Source: Saccharophagus degradans 2-40 (GTDB lineage Bacteria; Pseudomonadota; Gammaproteobacteria; Pseudomonadales; Cellvibrionaceae). Taken from it: a stretch of DNA of 64,000 nt. The notes under the pieces are model-generated. The model worked only from the letters and a program-made list of their open reading frames with translations. It was not told the origin of the DNA and ran no database searches. The translations under genes and the position numbers were made by a program. Of this stretch, positions 1 through 8,691 are shown piece after piece (position 1 is the stretch's first letter; each line of letters begins with the position of its first letter). Where the stretch lies: positions 4,897,684 through 4,961,683 of the forward strand of contig NC_007912.1 in assembly GCF_000013665.1 (NCBI RefSeq), written 5' to 3'.

Positions 1-2414
1 ATGCTTACCTTTGCGGTTTTTAACCCCGGCGAGCTGGCTTTTACTGTGATATTGCCGCTGCTCTCGTAATGACTTTGCACAATTAATTGGGCGAGCCCAT
101 TAAATAAATGGCGCGTTGCGCCTTTCTCATCCTCGTGGGAATTGGGGTTGCCATTGCCGTGACCAATCGACTGCCCTGCACCGCTTATTTCAAAGTGGAT
201 AAGCGAGTTATCGGTAGGTACAACCCGCCCTTTTGCATCCACCGCCTGCACGGTAATTGGCATAGCATCAAAACCGTCGCCCACTAGCGCTTTGCGATCT
301 GGCACCAACTGCACAGCCACAGCTTTGCCGGTGGTTTCTACACTATTGCGCACCACCTCTTTACCGCTGCTATAGCCAATTACTTCAAGTTTGCCGGGCT
401 GATAAGCCACATCGAAGGTGTTCATTTGAAAAGGGTCAACCACTTGCTCGCCTAAGCTTTTGCCATTAAGCAGCAATTGCACTTTGTCGACATTGGCCAT
501 CACCAATACGGGAATAATCTGCCCTTCTTTACCCGCCCAGTTCCAATGGGGCGCTAAATACGCTTGCGGCTCATCCTTCACCCATTGCGCGCGGTGAATG
601 TAATACGCGGTTTTGGCAAAGCCGTTTAAATCCATAATGCCAAAAAACGAGCTTACCGAAGGCCAAGCCAGTGGCGTGGGTTCGCCGCGGTAATCAAACC
701 CTGTCCATACAAATGCACCCGCTACATAGTCGCGCGTTGCTACCGCCTGCCAAGCATCGCGGTGACTATTGCCCCAAAAGGCAAAGTCTTCATCGTAGCT
801 GGCAATAAGGTTTTTATCGTAATCGGTGGTGAATTCGCCGCGCATCATAAACGCAGAAGTATCTTCCGAGCTGGTAAAGGGCATTTCTGGACGCGCCGCG
901 TGAAAGCGATCGTAATCGGGCACTTGGTAGTTTGCCCCCAGTACATCCACCGCGTGGGATACATTCAAGTCGCTAAAAAAACCGCCGTTCATAGCTGCGG
1001 TTACGGGGCGTGTATCGTCTAATGCTTTAACGGCGGCCACCATGCGGCGCACCATTTGATAACCTACCTCCGACGCCTGTACCGGCTCTTCGTTAAATAC
1101 CGACCACAAAATAATGCCCGGGTGATGGCGATCGCGACGAACCATCCATTCTAGCTGCTGCATGTAATCGGGCGATGGGTTGAAGTTGCGGTTTTCGTCC
1201 ATCACCAAAAAGCCCATGGAATCCACCAAATCCAGCACCTCGACGGCGGGGGCATTATGTGAAAAACGAATAGCGTTTACACCCAGCTCTTTTAAACGGC
1301 GCAGGCGGTATTGCCAAATACTAGTGGGCACGGCCACCCCTACGCCAGCGTGATCTTGATGAATACACACACCCTGCAGTTTCACGTGCTTATCGTTTAA
1401 AAAGAAGCCCTGCTGCGAATCAAAACGCACCGTTCTAAAGCCGGTAGAAAGTGCTATTTCATCAATGACGCGCTTGCCGTGCTTAACGACAGCGTTTACG
1501 CGATATAGATTGGTTTGCTCGTGGCTCCACAGCGCAGGCGACTGAATAGTCACGGGTAACTTAGCCACCGCCTCGCCCAACACCGGCACAGTTACATTGC
1601 CACTTTGCTTGGCCACTTGCTTGCCATTGGGTGCCGTAACCGTTACCTCTACCGTTACGGTTTGCAGATTTTCGCCGCTGTTATTTAGGGTTACCTCAAC
1701 CGGTATGCTCCATTTACCACCCTCTAGGGTTTCGCTTTCTAAACGCGGCGTGGCGTGTAGGCCGTCGGTAACAATATGCACGGGGTTGGCTTTAACCAAC
1801 CAAGTGTGGCGATACATACCCGCCCCCTCGTACCACCAGCCTTCCATTTGCGTGGCATCTACCTTAACCGCAATGGTATTCATGGCATCGCCATAACGAA
1901 TATAAGGGGTAATATCGATATAACTCGCGTTGTAGCCCGAATAGTTACGCTTTACCACATTGCCGTTTACCCACACGGTGGCATGGGTGGCAATGGCATC
2001 AAATTGCAGTTCAAAATAGCGGCCTCTATCGCTCTCCTCCACTCGCAAATAGCGGCGGTACCAACTTATGCCACGCGGCCTGTAGCCCTGCGAGATATTT
2101 TCGTTGGGGTCAAAGGGCCCTTCTACCGCCCAATCGTGCGGCAAATCTAAACGTCGCCATTCAGAATCGTCAAACTCCCTACCCGCAGGCCCTGGCGCAT
2201 TGCCCGCCTTGGCATTCATATAAGATTCGCTGTGGCCCTTTATAGGCGCCATAGGCACATCGCCCAAATGAAAATACCAGCCGCGATTTAAAGACAACCG
2301 CTCACGACCGTCCTCTTGCTCTGCTGCAAACGCAGCACTAGAGCCAAACAGAACAGCAAGTAACAAAACCAGCCGCCCCACTACGCGCCCGTGGTAATAG
2401 AGAGAAATTTTCAT
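1..2414 (-). CDS. Secreted GH2 beta-galactosidase (C-terminus cut by window edge)
   Basis: The reverse-strand frame is open from the ATG at 2414 to the window edge, giving the first ~804 residues. It opens with a signal peptide (charged start, LVLLLAVLF core, probable cut after AAFA). The GH2 sugar-binding beta-sandwich follows (DLPHDWAVEGPF, then ISWYRRYL), then the immunoglobulin-like domain and the TIM barrel. The barrel carries HPGIILWSVFNEEP, with the acid/base Glu near residue 440, and FTSSEDTSAF, with the probable nucleophile Glu near 515. Late segments (VLVMANVDKVQLLLNGKSLG, AVDAKGRVVPTDN) resemble the DUF4982 and Ig-like tails of this enzyme family. AAAGGA lies just ahead of the start. 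It should release beta-linked galactose from oligosaccharides in the periplasm or outside the cell. The exact substrate, for example agar or galactan fragments, cannot be read from the sequence. Confidence 0.93.
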   Translation of the reverse strand, partial: MKISLYYHGRVVGRLVLLLAVLFGSSAAFAAEQEDGRERLSLNRGWYFHLGDVPMAPIKGHSESYMNAKAGNAPGPAGREFDDSEWRRLDLPHDWAVEGPFDPNENISQGYRPRGISWYRRYLRVEESDRGRYFELQFDAIATHATVWVNGNVVKRNYSGYNASYIDITPYIRYGDAMNTIAVKVDATQMEGWWYEGAGMYRHTWLVKANPVHIVTDGLHATPRLESETLEGGKWSIPVEVTLNNSGENLQTVTVEVTVTAPNGKQVAKQSGNVTVPVLGEAVAKLPVTIQSPALWSHEQTNLYRVNAVVKHGKRVIDEIALSTGFRTVRFDSQQGFFLNDKHVKLQGVCIHQDHAGVGVAVPTSIWQYRLRRLKELGVNAIRFSHNAPAVEVLDLVDSMGFLVMDENRNFNPSPDYMQQLEWMVRRDRHHPGIILWSVFNEEPVQASEVGYQMVRRMVAAVKALDDTRPVTAAMNGGFFSDLNVSHAVDVLGANYQVPDYDRFHAARPEMPFTSSEDTSAFMMRGEFTTDYDKNLIASYDEDFAFWGNSHRDAWQAVATRDYVAGAFVWTGFDYRGEPTPLAWPSVSSFFGIMDLNGFAKTAYYIHRAQWVKDEPQAYLAPHWNWAGKEGQIIPVLVMANVDKVQLLLNGKSLGEQVVDPFQMNTFDVAYQPGKLEVIGYSSGKEVVRNSVETTGKAVAVQLVPDRKALVGDGFDAMPITVQAVDAKGRVVPTDNSLIHFEISGAGQSIGHGNGNPNSHEDEKGATRHLFNGLAQLIVQSHYESSGNITVKASSPGLKTAKVS

Positions 2415-3012
2415 AGTTGTCCTTTAGAAGTCGCCAGGCATTGCAGTCTGTTTTCTAGCAGTAACAGAACCCCACAGCCGCTTAGGTAGTGAATGTAATA
2501 ATTATTGTAAGAATGATGATATTCGGCCCAACAGAATGCGTAGCTGGGCCTAGCGGTTTAAGGTCAAGCACCGCACTAAAGCCCTACTATTAGGCCTTGC
2601 AGGATATATTATAATATAAATAAAGTGGAGCGCACCCTATTCTTAAAATAGCTAGCTTAACGAGATTAGCAGACACGCCAGATAAGGGCGGTGGAAGACC
2701 TGCGTTACAAATACCTAAAGCAGAGTCCAACACATAAAGTATGTAGCCTAAAACCAACCACAAAATAATTTAGAGGCCAACCTATGTGAAACAAGAAAGG
2801 TTTTGCAGTTCTACGCGCTCATTGCATTAGAAATAATGCTAGATTCTCGCTGCACCTAAGAAAGGAGACATAATTTATACTCATGGCAGTGACGCTTTTA
2901 GATAAAGAACTTGAACGCATCTACTCTACCGACCACAGCAAATTCGACAATTTGTCGATGGGCACAATAAATTAAAGTATGAAAAATATAAATGGAAACG
3001 ACTTGGTCGCTT
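2415..3012. other. Intergenic region upstream of the beta-galactosidase
   Basis: AT-rich spacer. Its left part must hold the beta-galactosidase promoter on the minus strand, but I see no clear -35/-10 pair or operator. Apart from the small open frame at 2883-2975 I see nothing coding. Confidence 0.6.
2883..2975 (+). pseudogene. Possible 5' fragment of a broken small gene
   Basis: A 30-codon frame starts with MAVTLLDKELERIYSTDHSK. A good AAGGAG lies at 2862-2867, but 15 nt from the ATG, which is too far for confidence. After the stop, another frame reads a coding-like, Lys/Tyr-rich stretch (KLKYEKYKWKRLGRF) that runs into the 200-bp repeat beginning at 3013. One reading is that this is the 5' end of a gene, frameshifted and truncated by the repeat. 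A chance open frame is equally possible. I do not recognise the family. Confidence 0.25.
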
Positions 3013-3212
3013 CAGACGGATAACAAACTTGTCGTAGGTAATTCCGCGAGTAAATTCTTAGGGCGAAAGATCAAAAATGCTCAATTCATGGACGAATTGA
3101 GCACGTTATAGGGACATATTCATACGTTTTTTGATCTTTCGCCCTAAGAATTTACGGATTTCGAAGAAATTGGCTGTTCGCAAAAATAGTAGCCTGGTTT
3201 ATCAATAAACTG
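3013..3212. repeat. 200-bp hairpin-rich dispersed repeat, copy 1
   Basis: This copy is exactly the same length as a second one at 27781-27980. A perfect 28-bp inverted repeat (3050-3077 with 3128-3155) encloses a smaller hairpin with 10-bp arms (3078-3087 with 3094-3103). Both copies run from CAG to CTG. In copy 1 the flanks also pair with each other (3005-3012 with 3213-3220, one G-T wobble). No open frame is present, so it is non-autonomous: either a MITE-like mobile element or a structured RNA. Confidence 0.8.
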
Positions 3213-3366
3213 GAGCGACCTGCTCATTTTATGAAATGAGAAACGATTCCAAAACCCACTCTGGCGTTTACATCCCACACCATTAGAATTTAAACGCCTC
3301 CTTCCTTTGGTTCACACCAAATTACAACATGGATTAGTTACCCCGCTGATACTTAAATAAAAAATT

Positions 3367-3939
3367 ATGATTTATCAAATACTATTTGCATATTTTGATT
3401 ACAAAGGGTTACACCTTACTGAAGAGTGTGAGATTCGTTTATACGAACGAACACAAGCTGCCAATCATTTTAAATCGTCGCAAGATAGCTCTCAAGAAAT
3501 TGCAATTGATGAAATGGTCGCAGATTGGTTCGAAGACCCAAATTTACCTAAGCCTGACATAACATTATTAAATGAAATGCTCACATTCAGCCCTAAAGCT
3601 TTTAATGTAATAAAAGAATTTATTCCAGAAAGTGCAGAAATTTTTAGTATTAAATTGGATAATGAAGTATGGCACGCTGTTAATTTCACCGAACATTCCG
3701 ATAATCTTATTAAAACAATTTCTGATGAAATAACTCTCACAAATGCCTCATACGATAAAAGCGTAACAGCTGAGTTATCGTTTCGCGACGATATAGAATT
3801 ACCCGAACTACTTCATATTAAAGCGGCAAATGGCCGTTTTTACTGCGGAGAAAAACTGAAAAAATGCATTTTAGCCAACGAACTAACAGGCATAACGCTA
3901 ACTGAAAATTTGATAGTCGCGGACTACTCCCTCATTTAA
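3367..3939 (+). CDS. Orphan immunity-like protein (possible Imm11/DUF1629 family)
   Basis: A 190-residue acidic, soluble protein without signal peptide or membrane segment. The C-terminal ~50 residues (IELPELLHIKAANGRFYCGE, then LKKCILANELTGITL) resemble the end of the Imm11/DUF1629 immunity family. There an 'LPELF' strand is followed by a 'seelkdaleea-gltGl' helix and strand. Members usually protect against a neighbouring polymorphic toxin, but no toxin gene lies beside it: upstream is the 200-bp repeat and downstream the convergent chromate transporter. GC content is visibly lower than in neighbouring genes, which fits recent acquisition. The ribosome-binding site is poor. The family assignment is from memory of the motif and is tentative; the reading frame itself is convincing. 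Confidence 0.6.
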   Translation: MIYQILFAYFDYKGLHLTEECEIRLYERTQAANHFKSSQDSSQEIAIDEMVADWFEDPNLPKPDITLLNEMLTFSPKAFNVIKEFIPESAEIFSIKLDNEVWHAVNFTEHSDNLIKTISDEITLTNASYDKSVTAELSFRDDIELPELLHIKAANGRFYCGEKLKKCILANELTGITLTENLIVADYSLI

Positions 3940-3973
3940 GCTGCATTTAGAATAGAATTAAACCACCAACAAA

Positions 3974-5137
3974 CTACAACCAAATACGCACCACACCAAA
4001 GCCCACCACCAAATAAACAATAGGTACCCGCATTACGCGCAGGGCAAATAAGCCAGCTAGTACCATGGCCATATCTTTGGGTGAAAAAACGGCGCTTATA
4101 AATACGGGGTTGTAGAGTGCGGCAATAAGCAGGCCTACCACAGCGGCGTTTATACCCCACGCGGCGCCAGCAATTTTGGGTTTATTTGCCACGTTTTGCC
4201 ACGCCCCCTGCAGGCCAAGCACCAGTAAAAAGCCGGGTAAAAATATAGCCAACGTGGCCAGTAATGCGCCTTGAATAGGGCTAAGCGAAGAAAGTACCGC
4301 CAGCTCGGCGCCTAGGAAGGTGGCGAAGGTAAACATTGGGCCGGGCACAGCTTGCGCGGCGGCGTAGCCTGTTAAAAATTGATCTGGCGATATGGCGCTG
4401 CCCACGGTTTGCTGTAATAACGGCAGCACCACATGCCCACCGCCAAACACCAAACTACCGGCTTTATAAAACTCGGCAAAAAACTGTATTTGGCTAAACT
4501 GCGTAGCCGCAATAGGCAAACCAATAAACAACATGGCGAATAAACTTAGTGGCAATAACTTAAAACCACTGCTTGGCGCTGCCGGTTGCGGCGCGGGCTT
4601 GCCCCAAACACACCCCACCAATGCGGCGGTAATTAGCACTGCCATTTGCATCCATAACGTTGGCGCCATTAATAAAGCAATAGCCGTCGCCAGCGCTATG
4701 GCCACGGCAAGGCGAGTTGTGCAAAAGGTTTTAAACATACTCAATGCCGCATCGGCCACAACAACCACCGCCAGCAACTTTAAACCCTGTAACACTGCGC
4801 GCACGGTTGCGCCAAGCTCACCTTGAGTGTGCTCATCCACATTTATTGCGGCAATAAAATACATCAGCAAGAAAGAGGGCAGAGTAAAACCCAAAAACGC
4901 CGCTATGCCACCAGCTAGCCCCGCGCGCTGTAGGCCTATGGCAAACCCCAATTGGCTCGACCCTGGGCCGGGCAAAAATTGACTAAGAGCCAACAGACGG
5001 GCAAAGGCTTCTTCGGTTAACCATTGGCGCTTTTCTACAAACGCGTTGCGAAAATAACCTATATGCGCCGCTGGGCCGCCAAAGCTTACAAAGCCCAACA
5101 ATAAGAAGCGCCAAAATACCTCGAAACCTTGTTTCAT
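3974..5137 (-). CDS. chrA: Chromate transporter, ChrA family
   Basis: A 387-residue polytopic membrane protein with the duplicated ChrA architecture of the long-chain CHR superfamily. The first half has FGGPAAHIGYF and LPGPGSSQLGFAIG. The second half has the matching FGGGHVVLPLLQ and AQAVPGPMFTFATFLGA. The N-terminal WLTEEAFARLLALSQFLPGP segment is typical. The family moves chromate, or in some members sulfate, across the inner membrane; chromate export is the usual assignment. It is monocistronic and convergent with the immunity-like gene, ending only 34 bp from it. No regulator gene of the ChrB type adjoins it. The start ATG at 5137 is preceded by GGAAA. Confidence 0.92.
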   Translation of the reverse strand: MKQGFEVFWRFLLLGFVSFGGPAAHIGYFRNAFVEKRQWLTEEAFARLLALSQFLPGPGSSQLGFAIGLQRAGLAGGIAAFLGFTLPSFLLMYFIAAINVDEHTQGELGATVRAVLQGLKLLAVVVVADAALSMFKTFCTTRLAVAIALATAIALLMAPTLWMQMAVLITAALVGCVWGKPAPQPAAPSSGFKLLPLSLFAMLFIGLPIAATQFSQIQFFAEFYKAGSLVFGGGHVVLPLLQQTVGSAISPDQFLTGYAAAQAVPGPMFTFATFLGAELAVLSSLSPIQGALLATLAIFLPGFLLVLGLQGAWQNVANKPKIAGAAWGINAAVVGLLIAALYNPVFISAVFSPKDMAMVLAGLFALRVMRVPIVYLVVGFGVVRIWL

Positions 5138-5345
5138 TGTGTTTCCAACCCGCGGCTGTCAACCAGCCATTGCTTATGGTTAATCTCTAATGGGTGCAAG
5201 TTTACTAAAGCTTATGCCGAGTAACCCCGAAAATTACTTAATTCTTTAGCCATAAAAAATAATCCAGTAATTTCAATCACTTACAAACTCACCTGTTAAA
5301 AACCCCAAAAACACAACGAACAAAACTTGCACAATACGCTTTTTA

Positions 5346-5378
5346 ACTATAGATTAAATGCTAAATACTATAGATTAA
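5346..5378 (+). promoter_or_regulatory. Tandem direct repeat ahead of the TetR gene
   Basis: ACTATAGATTAA occurs twice (5346-5357 and 5367-5378) with a 21-bp period, two helical turns, ending 20 bp before the TetR start. Same-face spacing suggests a protein-binding site, perhaps autoregulatory, or duplicated -10-like elements. The role is inferred. Confidence 0.45.
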
Positions 5379-5397
5379 TAGAGAGTTTGTATTCATT

Positions 5398-6126
5398 ATG
5401 AAAATCAGCAAGGAACAAAAACTCGAAACCCAGCGCAAAATTGTTAGCGCCGCAGCCGATTTATTTGTACTAAATGGCTTCGACAACACCACTATGAAGC
5501 AAATCGCGCGCGAAGCGGGGGTAGGGGATGCCACCATCTACAAATACTTCGCCAATAAAGACAAACTTATTCTCGGCTTTTACGACACCCGCGGCGCCGA
5601 CGCATTGGCCGAGTACCGCAACACCGATGACCTAGAAAGCTTTACCTTTGCCGAGAAGCTGCAACTACTGGTGGACACCTTCTTAGAGCAACTTATGGCA
5701 GATAGGGAATTTGTTGAGCTTAGCCTTAAGCAAATAATTAAATCGCCCATTACGTTGCTTAAAGATGAGCTAGAAGTAGCCAAAAGCTACAAGCAAGAAC
5801 TTACCACCTTACTTAGCAACCTCGACCACGACGAAGCTTACCCTGATATCCCCATGCAAGGCATGCTGGCCACGCTACTAACCGACTACATATTGGGTAT
5901 TACGTTTTATTGGATGAAAGACAATTCGAAAGGGTTTAGCAACACTACTCAATTAACTGATTTATCTATAGGCATTATTGATAGCGTACTAAAAAGCGGG
6001 TTTATAAATAAAGCGATTGATATGGCAGGTTTTATTATTAAAACCCATTTGTTGCGCGGCCTAAGCAGCGGCGGGGGATTGCTAAATATGATGCAGGAAT
6101 TTAAAGAAACCCTCGCCAAGCAATAA
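5398..6126 (+). CDS. TetR/AcrR-family transcriptional regulator
   Basis: A 242-residue protein. Residues ~10-55 form the TetR DNA-binding domain, with the signature TTMKQIAREAGVGDATIYKYFANKDKLI (read as two overlapping parts: helix-turn-helix TMKQIAREAGV and the YKYFANKDKL start of helix 4). The C-terminal ligand domain is not recognisable by family. The gene is followed after 49 bp by an ABC1-type kinase in the same direction, and homologous TetR/ABC1 pairs are the likely unit. This suggests control of a lipid- or quinone-related process, but no ligand can be named. The 12-bp direct repeat just upstream is a candidate operator. Confidence 0.9.
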   Translation: MKISKEQKLETQRKIVSAAADLFVLNGFDNTTMKQIAREAGVGDATIYKYFANKDKLILGFYDTRGADALAEYRNTDDLESFTFAEKLQLLVDTFLEQLMADREFVELSLKQIIKSPITLLKDELEVAKSYKQELTTLLSNLDHDEAYPDIPMQGMLATLLTDYILGITFYWMKDNSKGFSNTTQLTDLSIGIIDSVLKSGFINKAIDMAGFIIKTHLLRGLSSGGGLLNMMQEFKETLAKQ

Positions 6127-6175
6127 CCAATCCTAATTTTAAAATTGCAGCATATTGCTGATAAGGAATGCCTCT

Positions 6176-7618
6176 GTGAGCACACACACTGTTGACGATG
6201 AAGTAGATAGCTTAGAACCCGACAACAACCAAAAAATATTATCTACCAAACTATCTCGCGCACTTAAAACTACCGGCATGGCGGCCAAATCTGGCATACG
6301 CCACTTAAATTATTTAAAAAATAAAACCCTCACCAGCAGCGCCAATGTAGAAAAGAAAGCGCAACTAAAACTCGACCACGAGGCCGAAATAGGGCGCATA
6401 CTTTTTAGCGGCTTAAGCCAAATGCGCGGCACAGCATTAAAAGCATCGCAATTACTTAGCTTAGAGGCCGATTTATTACCCGAAGGTATTCGCAAAGAAT
6501 TAGCCAAAAGCTGTTATCAAGTACCGCCTATTAATCGCGCGTTAATTCGCAAAATGTTTATTCAAGAGCTAGGTAAAGAACCGAGTAAAGTATTCGACAA
6601 GTTCGAACCCCAAGCCTGTGCCGCAGCCAGCCTTGGCCAAGTACACAAAGCCAGCATTACCTTGCCCGAAACCGGCGAGCAGCAAACTGTTGCCGTAAAA
6701 ATACAATACCCAGGCATTGGCGAATCGATTGATAGCGATTTAAAAATGTTGTCTTTTATACTTAATAGTTTGTCTAAAACCACCAGCCATGTACCCAACA
6801 AACACGTATTAGAAACTACGCTAGACGAAATAGAACGCTGCTTAAAAGATGAAATAAACTACGAGCAAGAAGCCGAAAATACACGCTGGTTTGCCCATAA
6901 TTTGAATGTAGCAGGCGTGCGTATTCCGAAGGTGTATAACGCTTTTAGCACCCAACGTGTTATTTGCACAGAATTTTTAGAGGGGTTACACGTAGAAGAA
7001 TGGTTAAGCACTAACCCCACACAGGCACAAAGAAACCGCGCGGGGCAAATAATATTTAATATTTTTACCCATGGCGCTTTCGAACTAAACGCACTACATG
7101 CCGACCCGCATATGGGTAACTATTTGTTTTTAGCAAACGGCGATATTGGCTTAATAGATTTTGGCTGCGTTAAAAAACTGGATAAAGCATTTACCGAAAA
7201 TATGGGGCATTTAGTTAGCGCCATATTAAATAAAAATCAGCCACAGGTTTTTGAAAGCTACAAACAACTAAGAATATTATCGCAAGATATGGAATACGAC
7301 CGCTATATAAACCACGTATACCCCATACTTGGCCCACTGCAAGACTGGATGAGCACGCCTTACGCACCTACACGTAAAGATATTAACGGCAATACTCTAT
7401 CTGGCCCAACCGAGTCGAACTATTACGACTTTAGCCAGCTGCCACCACCACCCACCGACATGAACAGGGCCAACCATAAAACCGCAATGGAAAGCCTGTA
7501 TTCACTCACCCGCGACCAATTGTATTTTGATAGAAGCTATTTCGGTGTTTACCAATTATTGCGCAAGATGAAGGCTGTTGTAGATACCAGTAACAAATGG
7601 ATTAAGGCGAGCAAATAA
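6176..7618 (+). CDS. ABC1/AarF-family (UbiB-like) atypical kinase
   Basis: I choose the GTG at 6176 because AAGGA (6163-6167) sits 8 nt before it; an upstream TTG at 6155 lacks a good site. The ~480-residue protein has the ABC1/ADCK hallmarks in order. These are a KASQ motif near residue 91 (the family usually has KxGQ), the alanine-rich loop CAAASLGQVHKA near 150, the catalytic lysine in VAVKIQYPG, EINYEQEAEN, ADPHMGNYLF and the metal-binding LIDFGCVKK. The family supports ubiquinone biosynthesis or lipid homeostasis and binds ATP with weak ATPase activity. There is no C-terminal pair of membrane helices as in UbiB, so it is a paralogue rather than UbiB itself. It is co-directional with the TetR gene. 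Confidence 0.9.
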   Translation: MSTHTVDDEVDSLEPDNNQKILSTKLSRALKTTGMAAKSGIRHLNYLKNKTLTSSANVEKKAQLKLDHEAEIGRILFSGLSQMRGTALKASQLLSLEADLLPEGIRKELAKSCYQVPPINRALIRKMFIQELGKEPSKVFDKFEPQACAAASLGQVHKASITLPETGEQQTVAVKIQYPGIGESIDSDLKMLSFILNSLSKTTSHVPNKHVLETTLDEIERCLKDEINYEQEAENTRWFAHNLNVAGVRIPKVYNAFSTQRVICTEFLEGLHVEEWLSTNPTQAQRNRAGQIIFNIFTHGAFELNALHADPHMGNYLFLANGDIGLIDFGCVKKLDKAFTENMGHLVSAILNKNQPQVFESYKQLRILSQDMEYDRYINHVYPILGPLQDWMSTPYAPTRKDINGNTLSGPTESNYYDFSQLPPPPTDMNRANHKTAMESLYSLTRDQLYFDRSYFGVYQLLRKMKAVVDTSNKWIKASK

Positions 7619-7740
7619 CGAATGGGGCAGGGGACGGGTAACAGTTTAGAGAAATATACTTTTAACTATTGCCTTCGTTGTTACCCACACACAATCCGTT
7701 GCGGTTAGTTTTATGTAAGCTGGTCATTACAAACTAAAAT

Positions 7741-8343
7741 TCAACCAACTATTTCACTATTATCGTTATAGTACTTAGTTACCTTTCGCGCTTCAGCAGG
7801 CTCTAATTGCACGGCAGTGTCATCCAAGCATTTTGCATTGCGATGTAAAGGGCAATTTGGTTTCTCCGCACGCGATTTCATATTATCCCAGAAAGCTGCA
7901 CCTAAAGCTTTAGCTCGCGAAGGCAAACGTATAAAAACTGTTTTTGCTTTTTTATCTCTGTTACATGCAAATTCAACATGCCAAGTTGGCTCAGTGCTTG
8001 TGGCAACTTCTTCACCTTCGTAAAACAGCTCCGCCATTGCTTTAAACGCATCGATATTGGCCGCTATAACCGCCTCAAAGTCATTCACATTTGCTTGTGT
8101 TCGCACACTGCTGCCTTGAAGTAATTGGCCGATGTATTCTTTAAGATTAACTTTAGGCAAGTTTCTATTTGGACCATCGGGTTCGCGAAGGTAGCAGGGC
8201 CAGCCGGCCATATGCTGAGTATGAAATTCAAATTGATAATCTAAACGCTCGTTTTGCCATTGACGTACAGCTGCTAACTGTTCTGGCGAGAGCGCTTTTC
8301 TTACTTCGGCATTTTCTCGAGTAAATGTAAATTGGCGAGGCAT
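7741..8343 (-). CDS. Conserved-looking protein of unknown function
   Basis: A 200-residue soluble protein starting at an ATG preceded by AAAGGAC. I do not recognise a family. It has no signal peptide or membrane helix. Three cysteines lie in the second half (FACNRDKK, NCPLHRNAKCLDD), so zinc binding by the CPLHxxxxC segment is possible but unproven. The N-terminal part is rich in aromatic residues and Gln (AAVRQWQNERLDYQFEFHTQ). It stands alone: the ABC1 kinase converges on it, and katG lies 348 bp to the right on the same strand, beyond its own terminator. Confidence 0.75.
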   Translation of the reverse strand: MPRQFTFTRENAEVRKALSPEQLAAVRQWQNERLDYQFEFHTQHMAGWPCYLREPDGPNRNLPKVNLKEYIGQLLQGSSVRTQANVNDFEAVIAANIDAFKAMAELFYEGEEVATSTEPTWHVEFACNRDKKAKTVFIRLPSRAKALGAAFWDNMKSRAEKPNCPLHRNAKCLDDTAVQLEPAEARKVTKYYNDNSEIVG

Positions 8344-8630
8344 AATTACGTCCTTTTATTATTTTATGGCAGTTTAGCAAGTGAATTTTAACCGCTACAA
8401 CTACGAATATACCATCACCATAAAATTAAATGTAAAAGGGCAATTAACACGACCAAATATTGAATTTGACGATATTCCCGCCCCCTAACGCTTAAACATT
8501 TACCCCAAACACGCATAATTTTTTACACTACTCGCACCTCGTCCACGGTGGATACGTAGCTCTTAGACTAACTTAGCGTTACGGTATGAATGGTGAATAT
8601 TCGTGGTGATAAAAAACCAAATTTTAAAAC
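8344..8630. other. Intergenic spacer
   Basis: I see nothing here beyond the likely minus-strand promoter region of the unknown gene to the left. Confidence 0.5.
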
Positions 8631-8661
8631 AAAAAAAGCCCGAAGAGCATTCGGGCTTTTT
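8631..8661 (-). terminator. Rho-independent terminator of katG
   Basis: Stem AAAAAGCCCGAA/TTCGGGCTTTTT with loop GAGCA and a T-run on the minus strand, 31 bp beyond the katG stop codon. It is A-rich on both sides and could act in both directions. Confidence 0.88.
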
Positions 8662-8691
8662 ACATTAGCTGAAAAGTGCAATTACCACTTT

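Noticed and set aside
762-2150. Several plus-strand open frames inside the beta-galactosidase gene.
   Set aside because: They are antisense shadows of a clear GH2 protein.
6155-6175. TTG at 6155 as start of the ABC1 kinase.
   Set aside because: The GTG at 6176 has AAGGA at the proper distance and the TTG has no ribosome site.
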